Origin: Scilla litardierei
Lineage: Eukaryota > Streptophyta > Magnoliopsida > Asparagales > Asparagaceae
DNA: 64,000 nt
Direction of reading: 5' to 3'
NCBI GenBank assembly: GCA_030789695.1
Contig: CM061141.1
Location: 164,205,579 to 164,269,578, forward strand
Both the position numbers and the translations under genes were made by a program. This document shows positions 25,615 through 36,241 of this stretch, one piece after another. Position 1 is the first letter of the stretch. Every line of letters starts with the position of its first letter. The notes under the pieces were generated by a model. It saw only the letters and a list, made by a program, of their open reading frames with translations. It did not search any database and was not told the origin of the DNA.

Positions 25615-28022
25615 AGTCACGCCTCGCTTCCCTAAAATGGAGGCGAGACGTGAGAAGGTCTGCTCAGACTTGGAGCTGTGAGGCTCCAGTCTGTAAAGCG
25701 TCTAGATTTAACCGAGTTCAGATCCTTGCAAATGTGAAGCAGAACAACAATAATAATAAGGAAAGAGAGACAGATAAAAATTCATTCAATCTCAGAATGT
25801 CCATAATAATTAAGTTCCATCATCACAGAAAAGCCACCAGGCTGGAAAGAAAAGAGTCTAAAAGGCCCAAGCATGGCCAACAAAAGTACAGAAAGTAAAG
25901 GTGATACGCATCGACAACTAACAGCAACCTAAAACAGAAGTAACTCAGAACAGTCTCTAAGACTGGTCACCGGTGTCCACAAACTTCTCGTCAAACGTGG
26001 GCTCAGGCTCGGCGTCAACGAACACCTCATCCTCAGCAATGGTCTCTGGCTCAGGGTCTAACATGTGACACCCAAAAGAGAGAGGGGCATATGTCAGCAA
26101 GTCTACAAAAGACTTGAGCAAGGAAACTAAAAGAAAAGTAAACAACCTAGCAGTTCTAAAATTTATGCAATGACATGGCAGTTATAGTATGAGTGCAACA
26201 GGTAAGGAAAACAACAAGTACAATAAGACAACTAGCATGGCATGGCAGGATTAGCAAGGCTACTAACATTCACATGGATTCACAAGTCACGTTTTCATGT
26301 CGTGCACAGAGTTTACACCTTACAGCTGAAGTGGTTGTATGGGCCCACTTCTACACTGAGTGGTCGCTTAACCCTATCCCAAACCCAGAGTTTATGCCTT
26401 ACAGCTGAAGTGGCTGTACGGGCACACTTCTACGCTGAGTGGTCGCTTAACCCTACCCCACCACGTGTATATGGACTGGCATCCATCTTCGGGAACACTA
26501 GCCAGGTAGTGTTATTGGCATAGGGTTGTGCTCGTAAAAGCAGGTGCCTAGCTTGAACAAGGGAGTACAAGTATGGTAGCGTGTGCTACGAATGCAACAT
26601 TCATGTATGGATGACATGGCATGTCATATTGTATTTAAAAGTGTATAGATAAGGAATTTAAACATGATAGGCAGAGATGCAAAGATGGCATGGCAGCATG
26701 AATGAAAGCAAGTAAAAGGGGTCGGATCTAGCTTCGTTGTCAAGCTAGATCAAGTGGGGTGTCGGATCTAGTTTTGTTGTCAAACTAGATCAAATAGGCG
26801 TCTAGGCAGCTATCATTTCACTGCCTAGTCTCTTTTACGCTACGATACAAAAAGTGGCCTAAAGCATGGCCTAAACAAGGAACGGGCAAGTTTCACTTGC
26901 CTACAACCTGAGGTCCGAAAACACCGTCCAAAAGTCCAAACTACCTATGTGCACAACTCCACCAGCCTACAGTCCCAATTTAAGTTATCTTGATTAGTGA
27001 ATCTAAACAATTAAAAACACCAGATTTTATCTTGTTTAACAGGCAAGGGTTGGGGATCCTAAGAGTGCAGAACGTTACCTCAACACGACGCGAGAGCTAC
27101 ACTGGCGTCGGGTAGCGACGCCAGGGATTGGAATAAAAGATCGTGCTCCTAGTCCAGATTCCAAAATAGATTCCTCGCTCGCCAAGTCTGGGCAGCAACC
27201 AGATCAACGAACCAAGATTCCAAAGCTAGAACGTGCGACGAAGGAGATACGACGTGTCGCAACGTCGTAATAGGCCAAACAGCGAAGGGGATCGCTGGAG
27301 GGGACCCATGGCAGTGCTAGGGGTCAATGGGGGACCCACAATATCTCTGGAGGGCTTGGGGGACCCACGGCTGCACTGCAGTGCGACGGATGCGGTGATG
27401 CGAAGAAAATCGTCGGTCGCAACGAGCCAATGCGGGGGTTCCTCTCGGTCAGACCGAGAGAATGCGGGCGCTTGGGTCGGTCGGGCGCTGCGGGTGTGGG
27501 TGCTGTGATGCGGAGGGCTGCAACGAGTGGGTCTTGGTGCGGAGCGGGGGATTCCCTCGGTCAGACCAAGCGGGGGCGTCGGTCGGAGCGATGGATGCAG
27601 TGCTTGCGAAGCGGGGCAGCTGCAATGCGGTGCGCTGCGATGCGGAGCGAGGGATGGCTCTCGGTCGTAGCGGGCCAATGCGAGGATGCGGGTCGGTCGG
27701 GGCGAGCGGATGCGGGGTTACAGCGATGCGGGGTTGCAGCGGAGGGCTGCAACGCGGAGTGATGCGAGATGCGGGAGCGGCTCTCGGTCAGACCGAGCGG
27801 ATGCGGGGGAAATCCTCTGTCTGGCCGAGCGGCTGCGGGGGTGCGTGAGTGGGGTTGGCTGATGTAGTGCGAAAATTTGAGGAGGGGAAAATGACGGCTG
27901 GGGTGATTTGCTTTGGGAAAATAGGTTAACCTATGGTGTATATATAGGGTAGAGGGGGTTTGACTAGGTCTAGGGTTTATAAAAGTATTTGTTTTAATAA
28001 AAATTGTAAAATAAGGATATAT

Positions 28023-28059
<37 letters not shown>

Positions 28060-28564
28060 CCCCCCCCCTCACAAGTGTGTGCGGCCAAGCAAGGGTGTAT
28101 GGGTTGGGTCAACTAGGTTTGGGGAGATAAAATATAATAGTAATTATATTAGGGATATAAGCCAATATAACTTAGGGTTTAAAAATATCATAGGTTGGGC
28201 CAAAAGTGCAAAATAGGTCAAATGAAGTCCAAAAATCGTGAAATAAATACTGGGGTGACCGGGACGACGAGAGAAGGAAAACTAAGAAGGCGGATCACAA
28301 TTTTGACGTCGAGGGACGAAACTAAAAATAGAAACGTCTCTCGTCAAAAGTGAAAATCGTGACGTCTCATCAAACAACATCAAATCGTGGGAGAATGACT
28401 CGAGAAATGTCGTTCCAAATTAATTCCACAATTTAATACTCTCAGGGACGATCACAACGATATATCACACCAAAGTGTTCAAAAACAAACAAAGTCAAAA
28501 ATAAATACGTGCACGGTCGAAAGCACGTGCACGAAGAAGGTACGATCGAAAACAGACCGTTACA
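25615..28564 (-). mobile_element. LTR3 of A (outer 5' LTR)
   Basis: Full LTR with U3 starting TGTAACGGTC at 28564, G-box-like GTGCACGTGC, a TGACGTC-type motif, GA repeat, TATA box, palindrome cluster, stem-loops and acidic exon, in that order. Confidence 0.93.
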
Positions 28565-28569
28565 GTAAC
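28565..28569. repeat. Target site duplication of A, right copy (gtaac)
   Basis: Follows the outer LTR terminus CCGTTACA at 28564. Confidence 0.93.
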
Positions 28570-30272
28570 ACTTTCCATTTCTTTCTTTCCACATTTCACC
28601 ACACATTTGGGACATGCATCACCTTGTGCATTCCCTTTCTTATTTCTTATAATATACATGAAACATAAAACCAAATTCACATCATCATTTGCATTTGTCA
28701 AGAACATAAACCACATCTCACCATATAACAACAACAATTAAGAACACTAATGGCAAGATTAACCCCAAAAGAACTTAAAGTAACATTCAAATCCTTCAGC
28801 TTGCTGGAAAAGTAGGATAGTTAGATTAAGAAGCACATTTCTCCATAATTTTGTATCAAACATGTCCATACAATACAAATGAGAGTTGTATATGTAGTTG
28901 TGCTGGATTCACCAATAAATTTTCATGCAGAAATATGAATTGGGTGATTTATGGTGAATTGTTTGGTGAGACCAATCGAATCTATTTTTCAGACAGATTC
29001 TAAGAGCTGTAAAAATTGCTAGTTTAGGACATGTTACTGTTAGAATCTCGAAAATGTATATTAGTAAAAAGTTTTCGAAAAAGTTGTTATCTTTCCAACG
29101 AGACCAAGATGATTAATTTCTATGGAGTGTGGAGGGACTGATCTATGTTTTGCCAAACTGTGTCCAGGCTGGTTGAAATTCCGACATGTTGAAAGATGGA
29201 ATTTTTACTTCTAATTACTATACTGAACATATGTCATATATATATATATGATTTTGGGGTAGAATTTCAATATCTGCAGGAATATAATTTTTCCAGAATT
29301 TAATTCAAGATAAAACTCAGGATTGATCACCGCGCACAACCATACAAACTCAGGATTACTCATCGTACACAACCATACAAACTTAGGATTACTCACCACA
29401 CACAACCATACAAACTCAGGATTGCTCACCGCACACAACCATGCAAATTCAGGATTAACTTAAAGAGATCTAAAACCACAACAACAACAACAGTAAGAGA
29501 GGATTTTATAAGGACAATGCATGAGTTCACTTGGATAAATAAAGATGCAAGCTTTCCTTTGAAACTAAACATGCAACTCTAGTACAGTTGAGATGGAAAT
29601 CCTACCTTATGGGTGATGAGAGACAAGGGTGTAGACCAAATCCATATGGCTCCTCCTTCTTCAAGCCCTTCTACTTCTTCCTACCCTTCTCTTCTTCTCT
29701 AAATCCTTCTTCTTCTTCACAAGTTCCTAGAATGAGCAACAGCACCCAAACGACGACAAGGATGCTACGGGGATGTGCAGAGTGAGGGTGGCGTAGCCAT
29801 ATGGATGCTCAGCATCCCTAAAGTCTAAGAAAGAGCAAGGGAAAGGGATGAATTCGGCCTGGTCTTGGGGAGAGAGTGAGTAAATGAAAAACTTCTCTCT
29901 AATTCCTAGAGTAGCCACCTCATCTCCCTAAAATCCTCTAAGCATGCCACCAAGCCTTGGGTTAGGTAAGGATCAAGGAGATCTTGACACATCAAAGGTG
30001 GAGGTGTCCCTTAAGAAAAATTAGGATCTTGTTTTTTAAAAAAATAACCATACCTACTTAATACTCATACAATACTTAATACTCATCAAGACATTAGTAT
30101 TCCAACCATATACTTTTTTTAAGAAAATCATATCATACAAAATTATTTAAAAATAATTTTTTTAGCTTGAAAAATTAAATAAAATACATAAGGATTTCCC
30201 AAAACTTATACGCACTTATATACACTCAAAAATGCGTATTAATACACGTATATGAATTTTGGGGTCATTACA
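28570..30272 (-). mobile_element. Right part of solo LTR C
   Basis: Non-coding. Contains the minisatellite at 29313-29458. The short ORFs here are not credible genes. It ends at ...GGGGTCATTACA. Confidence 0.75.
29313..29458. repeat. 33-bp minisatellite, about four units, inside C
   Basis: Each unit has AACTCAGGATT, then CTCACCGCGCACAACCATAC or a variant. The core CTCACCGCGCACAAC is the same motif as in the foldback elements at 1.5-6.4 kb. Confidence 0.8.
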
Positions 30273-30277
30273 GAAGA
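30273..30277. repeat. Target site duplication of C, right copy (gaaga)
   Basis: Directly follows the LTR terminus ...CATTACA at 30272. Confidence 0.9.
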
Positions 30278-30346
30278 GGAAGCACCGGCATCGTCGGTTT
30301 TCTGATTCTTCGTCGGGGGTTTCCTACCCAATGTCCTAGGAGGCAT
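30273..30346 (-). pseudogene. ATHILA ORF1, N-terminal segment
   Basis: ATG at 30346 starts MPPRTLGRKPPTKNQK. After removal of element C and one copy of its 5-bp duplication, the frame continues exactly into SHWTRACIRTP at 10557, so C inserted while the frame was still joined. A pyrimidine-rich acceptor (TTTGTTTTGCAG) lies 204 bp upstream at 30550. Confidence 0.8.
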
Positions 30347-31590
30347 GGTGTATGATATGCAAACGAATGCAAGCACGAACAAAAGTATGCAAAAATAGTG
30401 CTCAACTAGATGAACGAGTGTACCAAATGTTCCGTGATGCAAGACGATCGGAAGCAATAAGAACGTAAGATGCCTATAAGGTGAATCCTCCCCCAAGCTT
30501 GCTCTAAGGTAATCCAAGCCCAAATTAAGTCTCCCAAGCTCCAATCAACCTGCAAAACAAATTAAATTAAGGATATTAGTTGCAAAGTTTACAACATCGA
30601 TGGAGATGAGGGTTTAAAATTGAATTTTTGGGGTTTATGGTTTAATGAGATATTGAGAGAGAGAGAGATGGAGATGAAGGGATGGGGTGGAGGGAGTGGA
30701 GATGGGAGTGAGAGTCGATCAAGTAGGTGGAGCTACTTGGTCGGACTGGCGGCGCTGGTGTTCGGAGGAGGCAAGTCGAGTGGTTTTGAGAAAAATGGGG
30801 AGCTCGGTTGAAGGTTTAGCTGGGAGTGTGAGGGAATGAAAGAATGGGGTTAGGGCTCTTATAGGGTCGATTCGAGTAGAGATACTCGGCCGAACTATTT
30901 TCAAATAGGTGTGGCCCCCATCACTTAGTCGGTTGCTCGGTCGAGTGGCCAAAGTCACTCAGTCGAGCTTGAATATAAACAGAGTGGAAATTTTCCCCTT
31001 GTCTATATGCTTCTCTACTCGACCTAGTAGCTTACACTACTCAGTCGAGTCAAATATATGGCAGAAGGCCATTTTTCGCTTCTCCTGCAGGCTTTGGTGC
31101 ATGACCGAGTAGCTCACTTTACTCGATCGAGTAGAATATATGGCAGAGCCATGTTTTTGAGTTGTTCATGCAGAGCTCCGGTGCTCGACCGAGTAGCTCA
31201 CTATACTCGGTCGAGACAAAATGTAAATAGCATGATAATTTAGTGGCTTCTGCAGGCTCCTCTACTCGGACCGAGTGGCAAAACACTCGATCGAGTAAGC
31301 TCCTTTCTCCTCCAAAGTCAGAATATGCTCCTCTCCTCTTCTCCTTTCAACTCCTCCTTCGTTCCTTCATCTTTTTGTGCGCTCCCTTCATTGATTTCCT
31401 GTACATAAATGTAAGTGTTAGAGATTTTTATATTTTTAAATATTAAATATTTTTAATTGAATTTAACAACTTTTTTATTTGGATTTTTGAAAAGAAATGA
31501 AAGAAAGAAAGAAATAAATAAAAACTAAAAGTAAAAGATTCTGGTTGCCTCCTGAGAAGCGCTTGTTTAAAGTTGTAAGCTCAACTCCTT
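30347..31590 (-). mobile_element. Non-coding spacer of D between pol remnant and ORF1
   Basis: Begins (31590 downward) with the Athila pol-end signature AAGCGCTTCTC then GGAGGCAACC. It then holds many ACTCGACCGAGT-type palindromes (30700-31310), a pyrimidine-rich segment and an acceptor-like TTTGTTTTGCAG at 30550, suggesting that ORF1 was reached by splicing. Confidence 0.6.
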
Positions 31591-31597
31591 TTGATAT

Positions 31598-32827
31598 TCA
31601 ATGTTGCTTCAAAATGTTTGGCGCATATGAGATGTGCTCGTCATGCTTCCCAATGAGGCCATGAGGTGGTAGTTTGCCTATCTCATCCAGTGGACCTTCA
31701 GCGGTCGCATCAATGTTGTTCATCCTTGATTGGTGCTCCAAAGATGCCTTCTTAATGTGCTCACGGATCTTGACGGCCTCTAGGTCGTAATCAATTCTAT
31801 CTTCCAGATATTGTTGAGGATGTGATGCATTAGGTGGTTCCTCGTCCAATACTTTCAGGTAGGCAGCCAATGCTTTATTATGTATGACATTGTCGTCATC
31901 ATCTATATCTCACCTTATAGGGTCCTTTAAGACCTCCTCGATGGTGAAGTCCTCAGCAACTTCAAACTCTACGAGCTCCAAATAACTTGCATCTTCATGG
32001 GAAAAACGTTCCTTCATCGGCTTTTTCAAGTGGAACTCTATCTCAATATTCCCAACATTCATCGATAATGTCCCTTAACGGACATCTATAAGGACTCCAA
32101 CTGTAGCCATGAAAGGACGTCCTAATATAATTTGAGAGCTCCCCTCCTCAGACATGTCCATGATCACAAAGTCCACCGGTACACTAATTCCTTCCGACAC
32201 TTGTAGAATGACGTCTCGAGCAATGCCTACCGGGTAGCTGACGGATTGATCTGCCAACTGTATACTTATAGCCATGGGCTCCAACTCTAGCCCGATGTTC
32301 AATCCCTTGAAGATGGAGAGCTGCATCAAATTAATGCTTGCTCCCAAATCGACTAGTGCTCTCATGATAGAGATGCCACCAATGGAGCATGGCACCGTGA
32401 AACTATCGGGGTCGGGAAGCATCTTTGGCAAGGTGTTCTTCAAGACTGATGTGCAACTATCTGCTAACATGTCAGCTTCTTGCGTCCTCATTCCCGCTAT
32501 CAAATCCTTCATGAATTTAGCATAAGTAGGGATCTCCATCAATACATCCATGAAAGTGATGTTCAAGTGAACACCATTTAGAAGCTCTATGAATTTCACA
32601 TATTTCATCTCAATCTTCGCCATGGCTAGTATTTGAGGATATGGAGCTGCAGGTCGACCTTCCTTAACTTTCTCGACATCCTTTGGTGTAGATTTCTGAA
32701 TAGTTTTCTCCACGAAAGGTAGAGTGCCAACCGGTACCGTAGCGATGGGAATAGCCAAAGGGATGGCTAATGACTCCTTCTCTGCAGCGCCAGATGGTTC
32801 TTCGACGTCCTTCTCCTCGTTCACCAA
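31598..32827 (-). pseudogene. D protease and linker (Athila)
   Basis: Athila aspartic protease with ALVDLGASINLMQ and ILGRPFMATVGV, followed by a linker (MNVGNIEIEFHLKK, IHNKALAAYLKVL). A TAA follows GVLIDVR near 32075 and a stop follows KDPIR. The reading ends at 31598, where RT should begin but does not. Confidence 0.8.
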
Positions 32828-32836
32828 TATGATCAG

Positions 32837-34409
32837 CTATGAAGCTATGAGACTCTCTTCATCTATGATTGTTGAGGGCTGTGGATCCACTAGCTTCGGT
32901 ACAGGTACCATAACTGTGTCTGTGGTCTTCCCTCCTCTCGTTGTCACTGCTACCACCGCATTTACATGGCCCCTTGGATTAGGCTCAGATTGAGCCGGTA
33001 GTTTTCCTTGAACCTTGGTAAGTTGGTTCATTTGGGCTGTCAACTGATCTACGGTGATAGAAAGCTGCTTCTGAGTAGCCACCAACTCCGCATTATACTT
33101 AGCTTGGGCATTGATGAAAGCTTCCAATGCCCCCTCCTCTCCTGATTTTGGTTCCCCCGTTGCTGATATGTTGTTAATACGGTTGACGGTTGTAGTGGCT
33201 CGGCGGTCTATAAGGCTCAGCTAGCCTAAACACATACTGCTGCTGCTATGGAGGTGGTGCTTGTTGTTGGGACAGAGGTTGTTATGGCCTTGGTTGAGTG
33301 GGTGGTTGTATCGCTCCGTTGGGGTTGCTGTAGGAGAATCCTAGATATGTCTTCCAGGCCAAATTTGACCATTATGGCCTTGGATTACTCCCATCACCCA
33401 ATATGTAGTTGATTTGCTCTGTTGGTACGTCCGTTCCATCAAAAGAATCTTCAATTGGAATGTACCTTTAATCCGTGTAATCTTCACATGATGTATAACT
33501 GGAGCCTTTGTAGATGTAGGAATAACACTCAACCTCCGTTCAATGCGAGCAACTTGCTTTGAGAGACTCTCAAGTTGCCCATCAAGATTTGTAGCTAGCT
33601 TCAGTTCAGATTGGCTTCCAACAGCACTCCTAGAAGATGTTGAGCGATCATCGCTCCATTGCTTATTGTTGGAGGCCATCTGCTCCAATAGTGATGTCGC
33701 CTCTTCTAGAAACTTGGCCAATAGTGCTCCATTAGCAGAAGCATCGATGATCATCTTTGTGTCAGACTTCAAACCATTGTAAAATCTCTGAATGATATCC
33801 CAATCATGTACTCCGTGATGTGGGCACTGATGTTGTAAATCCTTGAAACGCTCCCATGCTTCATATAAAGTTTCTTGTGGGAGTTGTGGTGCTCCAAAGC
33901 CTCACCATTTTGGATGGTGGATAGTAATTATTGACGAATGCTTGGGCTAGCTGCTCCCAAGTCTTGAATGTATTAGTAGGGTGCGCCTTCAACCAATAAG
34001 CTGCCTTGTCCCGAAGAGTGAATGGGAACGATCGAAGTTTGATGGCATCTTCACTCATATCTTTAACTTGAAAGGTATCACACTTTGCCAAGAACAGATC
34101 AATGTGGTGATTAGGATTCTCATGATGATGTCCATGGAAAGGATCCTGCTGCATCAATTGTATCAAGCTCGTCTTTAATTCAAAGTTGCATGCCGCTAGC
34201 TGCGGTCTCAAGATAGAAGAAATATTCGAAAGATTGGGCTTCATATAATCCTCAATATTGCTAGCACGTGGAGGAGATGTTGGTTGATCTGCCATTTGAT
34301 CCTCTAACAGTTGCTGCCTCCTTTCAGCTCTGAGTTTCCTTGTAGTTCTTTCGATCTCGGGGTCAAATTGTAGATCGTTGGGTCTCCCTAGACGAGTGTT
34401 CATGCACAA
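32837..34409 (-). pseudogene. D Gag (Athila)
   Basis: Athila Gag pieces: MADQPTSPPRASNIEDYM and NFELKTSLIQLMQQDPFHG (33861-34409), DAIKLRSFPFTLRDKAAYWL, then KSDTKMIIDASANG and SKQVARIERRLSV (33341-33772), then QKQLSITVDQLTAQMNQLT (32837-33127). Frame breaks lie near 33860-33900 and 33130-33340. No zinc knuckle was seen. Confidence 0.85.
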
Positions 34410-34526
34410 ACAACAAACTCAGAGAAAATATTAGTAACAAATTAAAGAATAAAAATACGGTAGGGTGAGAGGTGGATGGAGAAACCAACAATTCTCCAAC
34501 TAAGAAAAATAACCCAAGTAAATTGT

Positions 34527-34553
34527 TGCCTCCCCGGTAACGGTGCCAAAAGC
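34527..34553 (-). promoter_or_regulatory. Primer binding site of D
   Basis: Minus strand TTTTGGCACCGTTACCGGGG resembles the Athila/Tat primer site TGGCGCCGTTGCCGGGG. It lies next to the LTR end ...TCGAACA at 34555. Confidence 0.75.
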
Positions 34554-34554
34554 T

Positions 34555-35089
34555 TGTTCGAGCCCGCAAGTGCACGGTGTCGATGCTTTGTAATATAGAA
34601 AGATTGGTGATCCCACAGGGAGGCAATTGTTTAAGGTATTGGGCTTTATTTCAGAGTTGTATGATTTTTTTAGTTAAGGGGGTATCTAAGAAGGTTGTCA
34701 CAATAATCCTCACACAAATAATATCAATATAATGGAAACTATGGCATTAGGAGTCACCGCTAGGATCATTGGATGTCGATGCTAGGTTATAATTTCTAGG
34801 TTGGATTGGTTTTATAGGGTGAGATTATCGCATCTTAAATGTGGAATTCGTAGCCAACTATCGTTTTACTACTCATCTAATGTAACATATACATAGCCCC
34901 ACCATCGTGGATGGCCTTGCACGTAGTACGTGCATTACGATCGACAATTATTCTTAATCTCCGTTCATGCCACTATCGTGTATTAGAGCTTTGATCTGTG
35001 ATATGATGGCTCTTATTGATGCCACCATCGTAGATCACCAATTAGTTATATATGGCATTAGTGGAGAGCCTCAAAGCACGTGCCACTAT
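34555..35089 (-). mobile_element. D 5' LTR, inner part
   Basis: The LTR end is TGTTCGAGCCCGC on the plus strand. Contains several copies of GCCACTATCGTGGATCAC-like sequence; element B inserted inside one of them. Non-coding. Confidence 0.75.
35085..35089. repeat. Target site duplication of B, left copy (actat)
   Basis: Precedes TGTCACG at 35090; repeated at 45917-45921. Confidence 0.95.
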
Positions 35090-35429
35090 TGTCACGCCCC
35101 GCTTCCCAAAAGTACGGAGGCGAAGCGTGACTAAGGCCCGCTTAGGCCGGAGCTGAGAGCTCAGACCCAATAAGCTTCTGTGGTATTCCAAAACGAAGGA
35201 ACAGGTCCCTGCAAGTTAGTACGGAACAATAAAAGTACTGAAAGGAAAGAGCATATCATTTTATTCCAAACATAGACATCCAAAGTACTGAAAGTCGAAA
35301 ACGCCCGAAGGGCTACAACTGCAGAAAGGAAACTACCGGTGCAAGCACCCAACCTAGTCAAGAAAACAAAAAGTGCTACACACCCAATCTAAACTGGGAA
35401 AGAAACTCTGGATCAACAACGAGAGGCCT

Positions 35430-35571
35430 CTAACTCTGGTCCTCCTCTGGGTCGTACTCCGGATCAATGTCCTCCAGCTCCCCGTCTGCTGGCAAGTCCG
35501 CCTCGTCGACGTACTCCGGCTCAACACCTGACGTACAGTACCAAAGAAGGAAACTGTACGTCAGGTAAAGT
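35430..35571 (-). CDS. Putative acidic exon in B 3' LTR
   Basis: After a TTTTTGTAG/AC acceptor the frame gives a hydrophobic part (LYLTYSFLLWYC) and an acidic tail (GVEPEYVDEADLPADG, ending EEDQS stop). The B 5' LTR copy at 43274-43416 keeps the frame with mainly conservative changes. It resembles the A exon in plan and at the end (DQS). Function unknown. Confidence 0.5.
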
Positions 35572-35909
35572 CTACAAAAAGTGGTCAGACTCTACTACAA
35601 GTGTATCAACTTTTAGACAACAATTTACTGGTTGATTAGCATGCTGGGGTTATAACTGAGTAACAAAAAGAAGTAACGTAGCAGGAAAGTAAAACGTAGC
35701 AAGTAGTAGTCGTAGTGTGTGCTACCAACTACGGGACTAACCTACAGGTGTCAAGACAAGTCGGTACGTGACGGGACAAGACGAGACAAGACAAGTGAGA
35801 CACAAAAGGGTTCACGCCTTACGGTTCGAGGGGGATCAGACCCTCTTGTCGTGCGCACGCTCAACCCAACCCCAAACCCCAAGTATGACAAGACAAGATA
35901 AGCACGACA

Positions 35910-36078
35910 AGGGATCACTCACTCTAGCTTGGCGAGTGCCCTATTGCCCTCTGGGCTGTGTATCACGACAAGGGATCACCCACTCACTGGTGAGTGCCCT
36001 ATTGCCCTCTGGGCTGTGTATCAGTACAAGGGATCACCCACTCACTGGTGAGTGCCCTATTGCCCGCAGGCTGTGCAA
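35910..36078. repeat. ~66-bp tandem repeat in B LTR
   Basis: Three units containing GGGATCACCCACTCACTGGTGAGTG and CCCTATTGCCC; the copy in the other LTR (43738-43880) has an internal deletion. Confidence 0.85.
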
Positions 36079-36174
36079 GACGGGACGGGACGTGACAAGA
36101 CGGGAAGGGTTGTTCTAGGGTGTCCACACACACGCACACACATGATAGCCCTACGATGTCAAAAGATGTTGTCA

Positions 36175-36241
36175 GGCTCAGACTTCGTCGTCAAGTCTGA
36201 GCCGTCAGAGGTCGTCCCGGACGCTATCATTTCACGTCCGG
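36175..36241 (-). other. Two stem-loops in B 3' LTR
   Basis: GGCTCAGACTT/AAGTCTGAGCC with loop CGTCGTC (36175-36203), and CCGGACG/CGTCCGG with loop CTATCATTTCA (36217-36241). The loops equal those of A; the stems do not, yet both pair. Confidence 0.8.

Larger units (their letters stand above)
11975..28564 (-). mobile_element. Element A: compound chromovirus LTR-int-LTR-int-LTR
   Basis: A chromodomain Ty3/gypsy element (Tekay/Del-like) occupying one insertion site, with gtaac outside the two outer LTRs. From left to right: LTR1 (11975-14572, lacking its U3 end), partial internal copy A1 (14573-17834), LTR2 (17835-20788), complete internal copy A2 (20789-25614), LTR3 (25615-28564). A1+LTR2 and A2+LTR3 are almost identical at an offset of 7,780 bp. 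A single target duplication around three LTRs points to unequal recombination after one insertion, not two insertions. Confidence 0.92.
10563..30272 (-). mobile_element. Element C: chromovirus-like solo LTR (about 3.1 kb) with A nested inside
   Basis: Starts TGTAACGCCCCGCTCCCC and ends CATTACA on the plus strand, flanked by gaaga. Without A the length is about 3,115 bp, close to the LTRs of A and B, and its left end resembles theirs (TGTCACGCCCCGCTTCC). There is no internal region, so this is a solo LTR left by LTR-LTR recombination. Its two parts are 10563-11974 and 28570-30272. Neither contains a recognisable gene. Confidence 0.85.

Noticed and set aside
29313..29458. CRISPR-like array
   Set aside because: Units are contiguous 33-bp tandem repeats without unique spacers, in plant DNA.
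34350..34560. tRNA gene near the Athila leader
   Set aside because: The tRNA-like string is a primer binding site; no cloverleaf was found.
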